Virus record (IMG/VR): IMGVR_UViG_3300030117_002964
Span: 1-21,756 of that record
Source: a virus
Reading direction: 5' to 3' (one strand)
Length of the DNA: 21,756 bases
Shown here piece by piece: positions 15,384-21,756 of this stretch. The notes below the pieces were generated by a model. That model saw only the letters and a program-made list of their open reading frames with translations. It ran no database searches and was not told where the DNA came from. A program made the translations under genes and the position numbers. Every line of letters starts with the position of its first letter. Positions within the stretch are counted from its first letter, which is position 1.

Positions 15384-17802
15384 GTACGAACAATGTATGC
15401 TAAAGCTCTCACAAGCAGAGCGTGATGAGGAACGGCTAAGTCAGTCTTTGAAACAATCCATTGAACAAAATATGGAGAAGGGGATTGATCCAGAGGCTGT
15501 CGTTGATGAACTTGTAAACAAGATATCAAGAGCCAAAAGAGAGGCAGCAATGCAAGCTGTTGTTCTCAAAAAACGCAAAAATGATTTTGATGGCTACACG
15601 CAGACGATTTCAGGCGAAACACCTAGCTATTACACAAAACTGATGGCCTTGTTGACGAAGGACTCAGCGTTTGGTGCGCCTTACAGGAATGTTGAGTACA
15701 CGGCAAGATCATACTCAAAGAGATTTCACACCGATTTAAGTGGTTTGCTCAATAGATTCCAAAAAAAAGGTCTTGGGTTTTCTGACGATGAAGCAAATTT
15801 GAACAAGCTCATTCGCGCCATCTATGGAGAGGCGACAGATGATGTTGAAATCAATCAGTTTGCAAAAGATTGGCTGAAGCTTGTAGATCGTACAGTAGAT
15901 TTGAAAAACAAATTTGGCGCATCTATCTCCAAGAACGAAGACTTCTTGTTACCTCAACGCCATGATCCAGGCGCTATATTGAAATTAGCAAAAGATCGGA
16001 ATGATGCAAAACGCATTTGGATAGACCGCATCAGGGACAAGCTTGATTACACAAAGATGCTTGACGACCAAGGAAGACAGCTGACTCAGCTTGAGATTTT
16101 TGGAACTCAGGATGAAGACGGCTTGCTTGGGAATGTGTTTGAAAGCATCGTTACTGGTGGTATGAACAAAGTCGGGCCACTGGAAGCGCCTCGGACGATG
16201 GGGCGTAAATTATCTCGCAAAGGTTCTGATCAAAGGGTCTTGTATTTTAAGGACGCTGAATCTTGGATTGAATATCAAAACGACTTTGGGCGAGGGGATA
16301 TTTTTGGGACTCTTGTTGACTTTATCGAGTCCTCTGCAAATGACATTGCTTTACTTGAGTTGATGGGGCCAAACCCAGAAACGACCTGGAGAGTATTTTT
16401 AGCGCAAGCGCAAAAATCAGGAATCAATACGCTTCAAGCCAGGCGATTGCAAGACACATGGAATGTTGTGTCAGGTTTTGTGAACGCAGGCAATCCAATG
16501 GCTTTTGGTAATATGTTCCAAGCAGCAAGGAACCTCGACCAAGCGGCTTTGCTGGGTTCTGCTTTAATATCAGCTATTTCTGATATCGGGTTCCAAACCA
16601 TTACAGCCCAATACAACAAGTTACCTACGTTTCGGATTCTGGGGAAAACGTTGCAGACTTTAGCAACTCCAGATGGAGATCTTAGAATCGCAGCACAGAT
16701 TGGTTTAGGTGCAGATGCATGGATCACAATGGCTCATTCTTCTAATCGCTTTGGGGAAACCTATGGGATTGGGCTGACATCCAAACTAGCGAATGCTGTT
16801 ATGAAGGCATCTTTCTTGGAGCCTTGGACAAATGGCAATAAACGAGCTTTTGGAATGGAGTTTTCTGGGGTTCTTGCAAGATCATTCGATACAGAGTGGG
16901 AAGCTTTGGATGCAGGGTTTCGCTCGATGATGGAGCGCAACGGCATCGTGAAAAGGGAATGGGATCAATTTAGATCTACTGAGGTGCTTGAATACGAGGG
17001 TGCAGTTTTTGCAAACTTCAATGCAGACGAATCTTTGAAGTTTCAGTCAATGGTTTTACAGGAGACTGATATTGCAGTACCTAGTCCCGATGCAAGGGTA
17101 AGGGCTGTAATGACGATGGGGCGGCAAAGGGGGACACCAGAAGGAGAGTTCTACAGATCGTTTTTTGCGATCAAATCATTCCCGATCACAATCGCCATGA
17201 CTCACATGACTCGCGGATGGTATGCAGGATCACAGGCTAGTCGGGCAAAGTACCTTGGGAGTCTTCTGGTTACAACAACAGCATTGGGTGCGATTGCTTT
17301 ACAGGCGAAAGATATTGTTGCAGGGCGTGATCCAAGGGCTTTAAACAAAGACGGAGGCATGATCCCTGACAGAGATTTTCTGACAGCAGCGATGCTCCAG
17401 GGCGGCGGTCTTGGTATCTTTGGAGATTTTGTTTTTGCTGATACGAGTCGCTTTGGAAAAGGGTTATTTGAAACACTTGCAGGGCCATCATTTGATACGG
17501 CTGACAGGTTTGTAAGATTTACTAAGGGAACTGTCCGTTCAGTAATCAGTGATGAAGAATTTAATATTCTTGGGGAAGGCGCAAAAATCATTGACCGATA
17601 TACACCAAGTATCTGGCAGACTAAATTGTTTGAGCAAGCATTCTTTCAATCATTGCAGGAAATGGTAGATCCAGAGGCAGACAAAAAATTAAGAAGGCTT
17701 ATGCGTTCAAGAGAAAAAGAATACAATCAAGGATTCTGGTGGAGTCCTGACAAATTTAGTCCAGATCGAGCGCCTGATTTTGGCGGCGTAATTAGGGAGT
17801 AA
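15376..17802 (+). CDS. Giant ejection protein, C-terminal part (T7 gp16-like)
   Basis: 808 residues from GTG 15376 (AGAGG at 15361-15365, 10 bases upstream); ATG 15397 (residue 8) is an alternative. It opens with a coiled coil (10-70) that could continue the one ending the upstream frame. Blocks of the kind common in podovirus ejection proteins include GASISKNEDFLLPQRHDPGA (181-200), LYFKDAESWIEYQNDFGRGD (289-308), SSANDIALLELMGPNP (319-334), EFYRSFFAIKSFPITIAMTH (591-610), a hydrophobic stretch (626-645), IVAGRDPRAL (647-656) and LQGGGLGIFGDFVFAD (674-689). In relatives I would expect this to be the end of one long polypeptide. Either a natural split, a +1 shift or a sequence error explains the two frames. 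Confidence 0.8.
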   Translation: MSRYEQCMLKLSQAERDEERLSQSLKQSIEQNMEKGIDPEAVVDELVNKISRAKREAAMQAVVLKKRKNDFDGYTQTISGETPSYYTKLMALLTKDSAFGAPYRNVEYTARSYSKRFHTDLSGLLNRFQKKGLGFSDDEANLNKLIRAIYGEATDDVEINQFAKDWLKLVDRTVDLKNKFGASISKNEDFLLPQRHDPGAILKLAKDRNDAKRIWIDRIRDKLDYTKMLDDQGRQLTQLEIFGTQDEDGLLGNVFESIVTGGMNKVGPLEAPRTMGRKLSRKGSDQRVLYFKDAESWIEYQNDFGRGDIFGTLVDFIESSANDIALLELMGPNPETTWRVFLAQAQKSGINTLQARRLQDTWNVVSGFVNAGNPMAFGNMFQAARNLDQAALLGSALISAISDIGFQTITAQYNKLPTFRILGKTLQTLATPDGDLRIAAQIGLGADAWITMAHSSNRFGETYGIGLTSKLANAVMKASFLEPWTNGNKRAFGMEFSGVLARSFDTEWEALDAGFRSMMERNGIVKREWDQFRSTEVLEYEGAVFANFNADESLKFQSMVLQETDIAVPSPDARVRAVMTMGRQRGTPEGEFYRSFFAIKSFPITIAMTHMTRGWYAGSQASRAKYLGSLLVTTTALGAIALQAKDIVAGRDPRALNKDGGMIPDRDFLTAAMLQGGGLGIFGDFVFADTSRFGKGLFETLAGPSFDTADRFVRFTKGTVRSVISDEEFNILGEGAKIIDRYTPSIWQTKLFEQAFFQSLQEMVDPEADKKLRRLMRSREKEYNQGFWWSPDKFSPDRAPDFGGVIRE

Positions 17803-17805
17803 TTA

Positions 17806-19632
17806 ATGACAGTATCAAGCACAACTAACAAGGTAAGTTACTCAGGGAACGGCTCAACAACTGTTTTTGCGTATACGTTCAAGATATTTGCTGATGCTGA
17901 TCTCAAGGTCTTCATCAGAAGCTCTGCGGGTGTAGAGACTCTGAAGACCCTAACGACTCACTACACAGTGTCGAACGCTGGTAACGCAAGTGGTGGGAAC
18001 GTGACGTTTACCACTGGTAACACGCCAGCATCAGGTGAAACGGTGGTGATTCAGCGTGAACTGGCCCTGACCCAGGGTACAGACTATGTAGAAAACGACC
18101 CATTTCCAGCGGAATCGCATGAGGATGCTCTTGATCGCTTGACGTTTATCACACAGCAGCAACAGGAAGAGATTGATCGGGCGATCAAAGCATCGGTCAC
18201 AAACACGATTTCATCAACAGAGTTTGCTGTTTCTGCTTCAGATCGAGCTAACAAGATACTGAGTTTTGATGGTTCAGGTGACTTGACAGTTACTGAGGGC
18301 AAGGTTGATACAGTATCAACATCTGTCTCTGCTGTATCGGCAGGAGGAACGCCTACGGCAAGTGCAACCTATACTGCAAGTAGTGGTGCTTTAGCTTTAG
18401 CGTTCGGACTAGTAACAGGAAACACAGGTGCTTCAGGAAGCACAGGAAGCCAAGGCGTTGCGGGAAGCGATGGATCAAACGCTGGTTTAGCGATGACTTT
18501 CAGCAACTCTACCTCTGATGCTGATCCTGGAAGTGGTAAGTTAGCTTTTAACAACGCAACTGTGAGTTCAGTCAGTATTTTATTTATTGATGATGCTGAC
18601 GATAATTCCGTGGACATTTCTGGATTCGTGCAATCATTCGATGATGTGGTGAACTCAACAGCCAGGGGAATCATACTGATCACCAAAGAAGGCACTCCAT
18701 CGACTTTCGCTTTGTTCAAGGTAAGTGGTGCAGTGACCGATGCATCAGGTTATACGAAGGTTCCTGTTACGCATGTTGTCAGTAATGGCACGTTCAGTAA
18801 TTCTGATGGAATCACAGTATCGTTCTCTTATTCTGGTGCAGATGGTAATGCAGCTGGAAGTTCCAGCTTAGTCACGACAGGCGCATTGGATTCTGGGTCT
18901 ATTACAAGCGGTTTTGGCAGCATCAATAATGGTGCTAGTGCTATTACTACTACAGGGGTTATTACTGGCGGCACAGTCGAGGCAACTGGAGATACATCTG
19001 CTGGTGACAATGCGGCCTTGGGTTTTACCGCTGCTGAAGGCGCAATCATTACAGGTCAGGGTTCGACTAATGATGTGACAATTAAAAATGATGCAGACGC
19101 TGCTGTTATTAAAGTACCTACAGGCACAACTAATGTTGAGGTCGTGGGCAACCTGACGGTTGGTGGAACACTAAGCGGAGTGACCACTGGTAAAGTTTTA
19201 CAGGTGGTTCAGGCTATTGAGCAGAGAGACTCCAACGCAAGCTCTTCAGGAACTTCTTATTCAAATGTAACTGGTTTAGAGTGTGCAATAACTCCAAGTG
19301 CTACAAGCTCTAAGATACTCGTTGAAGCAAGCTTTTATGTGCACACCCAATCCCAAAACTATTCTGATATCACTTTATTCAGAGACAGCACTAATTTAGC
19401 AACAAACACTTCTTCAAGATTCTTAAATCAAAGAGGTGATGGAGACAGTGATAATTCAAACAACGGTTTCGGATTTTTTGGAATGGTGACTTTGCAGATT
19501 CTGGACTCGCCTAGCTCGACTTCTGAGCTTGATTATACGCTTCAATCAAAACGAGGCGATCCGCAGAACGGAAGTATTATTTTCCTAGGCGGGGCGGTCA
19601 ATACAATAATCTGCACAGAAATCGCTGGATAA
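17806..19632 (+). CDS. Tail fibre protein (T7 gp17-type N-terminus, modular)
   Basis: Trimeric receptor-binding fibre. 608 residues (T7 gp17: 553). Residues 1-130 are the T7-type tail attachment domain: YSGNGSTTVFAYTFKIFADA, LKVFIRSSAGVE, then VIQRELALTQGTDYVENDPF (81-100), ending ALDRLTFITQQQQEEIDRA. After a linker, a short collagen-like run of Gly-X-Y triplets occupies 205-227. A beta domain covers about 230-345 (FIDDADDNSVDISGF), and a Gly/Thr/Ala-rich shaft 355-460 (SGSITSGFGSINNGASAITT; VVGNLTVGGTLSG). The C-terminal tip (463-608, KVLQVVQAIEQRD to the end) is probably the receptor-binding head. AGGGAG (17794-17799) is 6 bases upstream of ATG. Confidence 0.9.
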   Translation: MTVSSTTNKVSYSGNGSTTVFAYTFKIFADADLKVFIRSSAGVETLKTLTTHYTVSNAGNASGGNVTFTTGNTPASGETVVIQRELALTQGTDYVENDPFPAESHEDALDRLTFITQQQQEEIDRAIKASVTNTISSTEFAVSASDRANKILSFDGSGDLTVTEGKVDTVSTSVSAVSAGGTPTASATYTASSGALALAFGLVTGNTGASGSTGSQGVAGSDGSNAGLAMTFSNSTSDADPGSGKLAFNNATVSSVSILFIDDADDNSVDISGFVQSFDDVVNSTARGIILITKEGTPSTFALFKVSGAVTDASGYTKVPVTHVVSNGTFSNSDGITVSFSYSGADGNAAGSSSLVTTGALDSGSITSGFGSINNGASAITTTGVITGGTVEATGDTSAGDNAALGFTAAEGAIITGQGSTNDVTIKNDADAAVIKVPTGTTNVEVVGNLTVGGTLSGVTTGKVLQVVQAIEQRDSNASSSGTSYSNVTGLECAITPSATSSKILVEASFYVHTQSQNYSDITLFRDSTNLATNTSSRFLNQRGDGDSDNSNNGFGFFGMVTLQILDSPSSTSELDYTLQSKRGDPQNGSIIFLGGAVNTIICTEIAG

Positions 19633-19633
19633 T

Positions 19634-19637
19634 GGAG
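19634..19637 (+). promoter_or_regulatory. Shine-Dalgarno site selecting ATG 19644
   Basis: GGAG, 6 bases before ATG 19644; it lies inside the longer alternative that would begin at ATG 19632, which has no SD of its own. Confidence 0.65.
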
Positions 19638-19643
19638 AATATT

Positions 19644-20060
19644 ATGGCAAGTAGTGTTGAAGATGCTTTGTTTGCTCTAGGAATAACAGAATGGATTATT
19701 CGTGGAGAGCCTAAAAGCGAAGCTCAGTTCAAGTCTATGTTTAGAAAAATTACTGGTGTAGATTCAAGTGGTCGAGCAGTAGAATCGGCTAAATCATCAG
19801 ATTTTGGGGTTACATGGTCGCAAATTAAAAACAAGCAGACAGAGCTTGACGATGCTGCTCCGATGGCCGAGTTACGCAAACAAAGAAATATGAGGTTGGA
19901 AAACTCTGATTGGACTCAAAATCGTGACGTAAAACTCTCGAACGATACGGCTTGGAAAACTTACCGTCAAAGTTTACGAGATTTACCTTCAAGTGCTGTC
20001 CCTGCTTTCGATTCAAACGGTTTTCTTTCAAATGTTACCTGGCCTGATGAACCAAAATGA
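19644..20060 (+). CDS. Tail (fibre) assembly chaperone
   Basis: 138 residues from ATG 19644; an ATG at 19632 is in frame, but GGAG (19634-19637) sits 6 bases before 19644 and decides the start. The C-terminal block RNMRLENSDWTQNRDVKLS (81-99) with WKTYRQSLRDLP (104-115) is the hallmark of phage tail assembly chaperones (Phage_tail_APC type), commonly found next to tail fibre genes. The N-terminal half, with EDALFALGITEWIIRGEP, is common in marine phage versions. It probably helps the preceding fibre trimerise or attach. Its end overlaps the next gene by ATGA. Confidence 0.85.
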   Translation: MASSVEDALFALGITEWIIRGEPKSEAQFKSMFRKITGVDSSGRAVESAKSSDFGVTWSQIKNKQTELDDAAPMAELRKQRNMRLENSDWTQNRDVKLSNDTAWKTYRQSLRDLPSSAVPAFDSNGFLSNVTWPDEPK

Positions 20061-20317
20061 AAACCAAAAAGAAGCTGACAATTTTTGAAAAACCCTCTTT
20101 GACCCCAAAGCCCATCAAGTCAGTGCCCTTGAGTTCAGATCAGCTGGCTTTGATGAAACAAAAACAACAGCGAGAGAGAGAATTAGGAAAATTAACAACC
20201 GAGTTGAGAAAAAAGCACAAGCAAGAAAAAAGATATCAAGTGCCTTTACAGATTGAAGATCGGTTATCAATTATCAAAATGAAGCTTTCGGAAGATTATA
20301 AGACGCTTGTGAGGTGA
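20057..20317 (+). CDS. Small basic helical protein, unknown
   Basis: Not recognised. 86 residues, very Lys-rich, with a Pro-containing N-terminus (KKLTIFEKPSLTPKPIKSVP, 5-24) and then a helix or coiled coil (27-63) rich in Gln, Lys, Arg and Glu. No membrane segment or Cys. ATG overlaps the chaperone stop (ATGA), and its stop lies within the SD region of the next gene, so it is coupled to the lysis-like cluster. A nucleic-acid- or virion-associated role is possible but unsupported. Confidence 0.65.
   Translation: MKTKKKLTIFEKPSLTPKPIKSVPLSSDQLALMKQKQQRERELGKLTTELRKKHKQEKRYQVPLQIEDRLSIIKMKLSEDYKTLVR
20311..20314 (+). promoter_or_regulatory. Shine-Dalgarno site selecting GTG 20323
   Basis: GAGG, within GAGGTGAT (20311-20318), is a near-perfect match to the 16S complement. 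It is 8 bases before GTG 20323, which makes that the likely start rather than GTG 20314, which falls inside the SD itself. Confidence 0.65.
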
Positions 20318-20322
20318 TATCA

Positions 20323-20511
20323 GTGGACAATCGGACAGTAGCATCAGCACATTTAGCAATACAAAATCTCAAAACAAACATTGCGACTCACGAAGCTGTT
20401 TGTGCGGAAAGATGGCAAGAGATGCTTCATCGAGTCAAAAGACTTGAGCATATTATGATAGGAACGGCAGGAGCCACGATTCTGCTCTTGATCTCACTCC
20501 ATGTTAGCTGA
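20323..20511 (+). CDS. XhlA-like one-TM protein (possible holin accessory)
   Basis: 62 residues from GTG 20323. Residues 5-40 form an amphipathic helix (AHLAIQNLKTNIATHEAVCA, then RWQEMLHRVKRLEHIM), followed by one C-terminal membrane segment about 43-60 (IMIGTAGATILLLISLHV). The layout of a soluble coiled-coil helix followed by a single TM near the end is that of hemolysin XhlA-type proteins, which act with holins in some phages and PBSX-type elements. The similarity is in layout more than residues. It precedes another membrane protein and lies three genes before the 3TM holin. It overlaps the next gene by 11 bases. Confidence 0.6.
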   Translation: MDNRTVASAHLAIQNLKTNIATHEAVCAERWQEMLHRVKRLEHIMIGTAGATILLLISLHVS

Positions 20512-20965
20512 CGCATTACTGGTAATTCAAACGGCAAATACAGCTATTGGTGCTGTAAAAGAACTTTTGGGAAATGGCAAAGACATTACTGACTGCGCTC
20601 AACACCTTGGTAAATACTTTGATGCAAAAGCGGAGATACAAAAGAATGCTGGTAATTCGACATCAACTGGATCTGATCTTGAAAATTTTTTACATTTAGA
20701 AAAATTGAAACAGGCAGAAGCAGAATTGAAAGATATGCTGATTTATCAAGGGAGGGCTAATCTGTACACAGATTTTTTGAGGTATCAAGCGGAACAAAAG
20801 CAAAAACGTGAGGATCAAGCAGAAGCTCAAAAAAAACAAAAGGCAGAAAAGCGTAAAAGAATTGCTGGTTTTATTCGCACCGTTGTCATTATGGTTTCTG
20901 TGGTCTTGGGATTCGCTGCAATCGGTGGTTTTATTTATTTGCTCATCACTATGAGACAAGTATGA
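20501..20965 (+). CDS. Coiled-coil protein with C-terminal membrane segment
   Basis: Function unknown. 154 residues: an amphipathic N-terminal helix ALLVIQTANTAIGAVKELLG (5-24), DCAQHLGKYFDAKAEI (31-46), a Ser/Thr/Gly linker (50-60), a Lys/Glu/Gln coiled coil (64-120), and a strong membrane helix (122-149) with a basic stretch KKQKAEKRKR on its N-side, implying a cytoplasmic main body with the tail facing out. I recall proteins of this layout near the holin in marine phages. No SD is evident, so translation is likely coupled to the upstream gene through the 11-base overlap. It could be part of the lysis system or a membrane anchor for virion assembly. Confidence 0.7.
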   Translation: MLADALLVIQTANTAIGAVKELLGNGKDITDCAQHLGKYFDAKAEIQKNAGNSTSTGSDLENFLHLEKLKQAEAELKDMLIYQGRANLYTDFLRYQAEQKQKREDQAEAQKKQKAEKRKRIAGFIRTVVIMVSVVLGFAAIGGFIYLLITMRQV

Positions 20966-21147
20966 CATGGATTTTAATGTTGATTACAATAGAGGGCAGC
21001 ATGTTTTATATGAGCGTAGTTGATGCGTATCCAAGTGCAGAGTCTTGCAGGAGAGAACGTGCAGAGGGCGTTATACGGCTGGGTGAACCAATTATGAATT
21101 ATCAGTTAATTTGTATTCCAACAGATCAGCTTGGAGAAAATACATGA
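20962..21147 (+). CDS. Short exported or membrane-anchored protein with two cysteines
   Basis: 61 residues, start ATG 20962 overlapping the upstream stop (ATGA). A short hydrophobic N-terminus MTWILMLITI (1-10) runs on into EGSMFYMSVVDAY, and two cysteines (C29, C51) could form a disulphide if the rest is periplasmic. The pattern YPSAESC...YQLICIP is like small exported phage proteins found near holin genes. No lipobox is visible, so it is not an obvious spanin lipoprotein. Function unknown. Confidence 0.6.
   Translation: MTWILMLITIEGSMFYMSVVDAYPSAESCRRERAEGVIRLGEPIMNYQLICIPTDQLGENT
21133..21136 (+). promoter_or_regulatory. Shine-Dalgarno site selecting ATG 21144
   Basis: GGAG sits 7 bases before ATG 21144. 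The in-frame ATG at 21111 lies deep inside the upstream gene and would add 11 polar residues (YSNRSAWRKY) before the conserved-looking holin start. Confidence 0.6.
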
Positions 21148-21509
21148 TAGGTATCATTGGTAAGATCTTGGGGTCAGATAAAGTTATCGAATCAGGATTA
21201 AAACTGATTGACGATATGCATACCTCGACTGAAGAAGAGGTCAAAGCCAAGGCTGATGCGAAAACCCAGCTTCTGCAAGCTTACGCTCCATTCAAACTTG
21301 CTCAACGCTACCTGGCTTTGATGTTTGGACTAACTTTTCTAGCCAGCTATATCTTGGTGTTGGCGATGACCATTTCAGGCCAAGGCGACCCAGATGCAGT
21401 TACTAAGGTAATGGAACAATTCAGTATAAACTATGCGATGCTGATTATCTTGGGCTTCTATTTCGGTGGCGGTGCTGTTGAGGGCTTCTTGGATAGGAAA
21501 AAGAAATAA
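21144..21509 (+). CDS. Holin, 3TM (GTA-type)
   Basis: Inner-membrane pore protein that times lysis. 121 residues from ATG 21144. It has an amphipathic N-terminus MIGIIGKILG, a helical charged segment SDKVIESGLKLIDD...KADAKTQLL (11-44), QAYAPFKLAQRYLALMF (45-61) leading into membrane segment 1 (about 57-77), and membrane segment 2 (about 97-115, YAMLIILGFYFGGGAVEGFL), ending in a basic DRKKK tail. This fits the GTA_holin_3TM pattern, first described from gene transfer agents and common in marine phages. Two strong membrane segments are visible; the third would be the weaker N-terminal one. The stop shares one base with the next ATG. Confidence 0.8.
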   Translation: MIGIIGKILGSDKVIESGLKLIDDMHTSTEEEVKAKADAKTQLLQAYAPFKLAQRYLALMFGLTFLASYILVLAMTISGQGDPDAVTKVMEQFSINYAMLIILGFYFGGGAVEGFLDRKKK

Positions 21510-21700
21510 TGGCTAGATCGTTGATGCGGAAGTTCCGCGAAGTCAAAAAGAAAGATGGTGTCCCGGTCAAGTATACTGCTGGTGCTGCCAACCCCGAAGC
21601 CAGGAGAGCAGAGATTAAGCGCACAGCGGAGAAGTATCGTAAGGGTACGCTTACAAAAGAGGAGATGGATCGCATCTCAAAACAAAGGAGCAGATCGTAG
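21509..21700 (+). CDS. Small basic phage protein (DUF5872-like?)
   Basis: 63 residues, Lys/Arg-rich. The core DGVPVKYTAGAANPEARRAE (16-35), then IKRTAEKYRKGTLTKEEMDRI (36-56), resembles a small protein family that recurs near holin and terminase genes in marine phages, possibly DUF5872, but I recall this only from pattern. No membrane segment. It shares one base with both the holin stop upstream and the following GTG. Confidence 0.6.
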   Translation: MARSLMRKFREVKKKDGVPVKYTAGAANPEARRAEIKRTAEKYRKGTLTKEEMDRISKQRSRS

Positions 21701-21756
21701 TGGCGACATACAAAGGTATCAGCTCAAGATTTTCTCGGTCCACAATGGAGAAGGTC
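21700..21756 (+). CDS. Unknown protein, 5' end only (cut by window edge)
   Basis: GTG at 21700 overlaps the previous TAG by one base, with AAGGAG (21685-21690) 9 bases upstream. 19 codons are open to the window end, reading ATYKGISSRFSRSTMEKV after the start Met. Too little is present to name it; its position continues the late operon. Confidence 0.6.
   Translation, partial: MATYKGISSRFSRSTMEKV

Noticed and set aside
13329-17802. Lytic transglycosylase domain in the gp16-like proteins
   Set aside because: T7 gp16 has one near its N-terminus, but no ES/GLMQ-type catalytic pattern is visible in either part here.
1-21756. tRNA genes, integrase, attachment sites, IS elements
   Set aside because: None was found on reading either strand; gene packing leaves almost no non-coding space, and no recombinase motif appears in any plausible protein.

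Overview
The window is a dense, single-strand (+) block of structural, packaging, ejection and lysis-associated genes from a tailed phage with a short, T7-type tail (podovirus morphology). Genes abut or overlap by 1-11 bases almost throughout. I see no tRNA, rRNA, CRISPR array, integrase, IS element or host metabolic gene. Several protein modules (a Phage_capsid_2-type capsid, a tail-fibre middle domain, a beta-rich module inside the nozzle protein, small late proteins) are types I associate with marine bacteriophages. A marine origin is therefore likely but is inference. The host, and whether the phage is lytic or temperate, cannot be read from this window.

Layout. 17-2289: large terminase, a polyproline small protein, a GNAT-like protein and a second small Pro/Gln-rich protein. 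2291-4514: T7-type portal (head-tail connector), an Sf6-like small terminase subunit placed unusually downstream of the portal, and a Bbp19-like protein. 4507-7041: scaffold, a small unknown protein, a 65-base leader with two hairpins, the major capsid protein and a probable head decoration protein, closed by a clear intrinsic terminator at 7048-7069. This position matches that of T phi after gene 10 in T7. 7081-10262: tail tubular/adaptor protein (gp11-like) and nozzle protein (gp12-like); the latter appears to carry two inserted beta-rich modules. 10265-17802: four ejection (internal virion) proteins in the T7 gp14-gp15-gp16 order, with the gp16-like giant apparently divided into two reading frames of 684 and 808 codons. 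17806-20060: T7-type tail fibre and a tail assembly chaperone. 20057-21756: a run of small late genes including an XhlA-like one-TM protein, a coiled-coil membrane protein, a short exported-looking protein, a GTA-type 3TM holin, a small basic protein and the start of a further gene cut by the window edge. No endolysin is visible.

How it works together: the terminase pair would load DNA through the portal into a scaffold-built capsid. The gp11/gp12-like proteins and the fibre build the tail. The gp14/15/16-like proteins are stored in the head and would form the DNA-ejection conduit. The late membrane proteins likely contribute to lysis. The genome is a mosaic: packaging resembles Sf6-type phages (predicting headful packaging), while the tail and ejection apparatus resemble T7. 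The most interesting points are the displaced TerS, the inserted modules in the nozzle, the split giant ejection protein, the structured capsid leader, and two small proteins flanking the GNAT-like gene that share a C-terminal motif.
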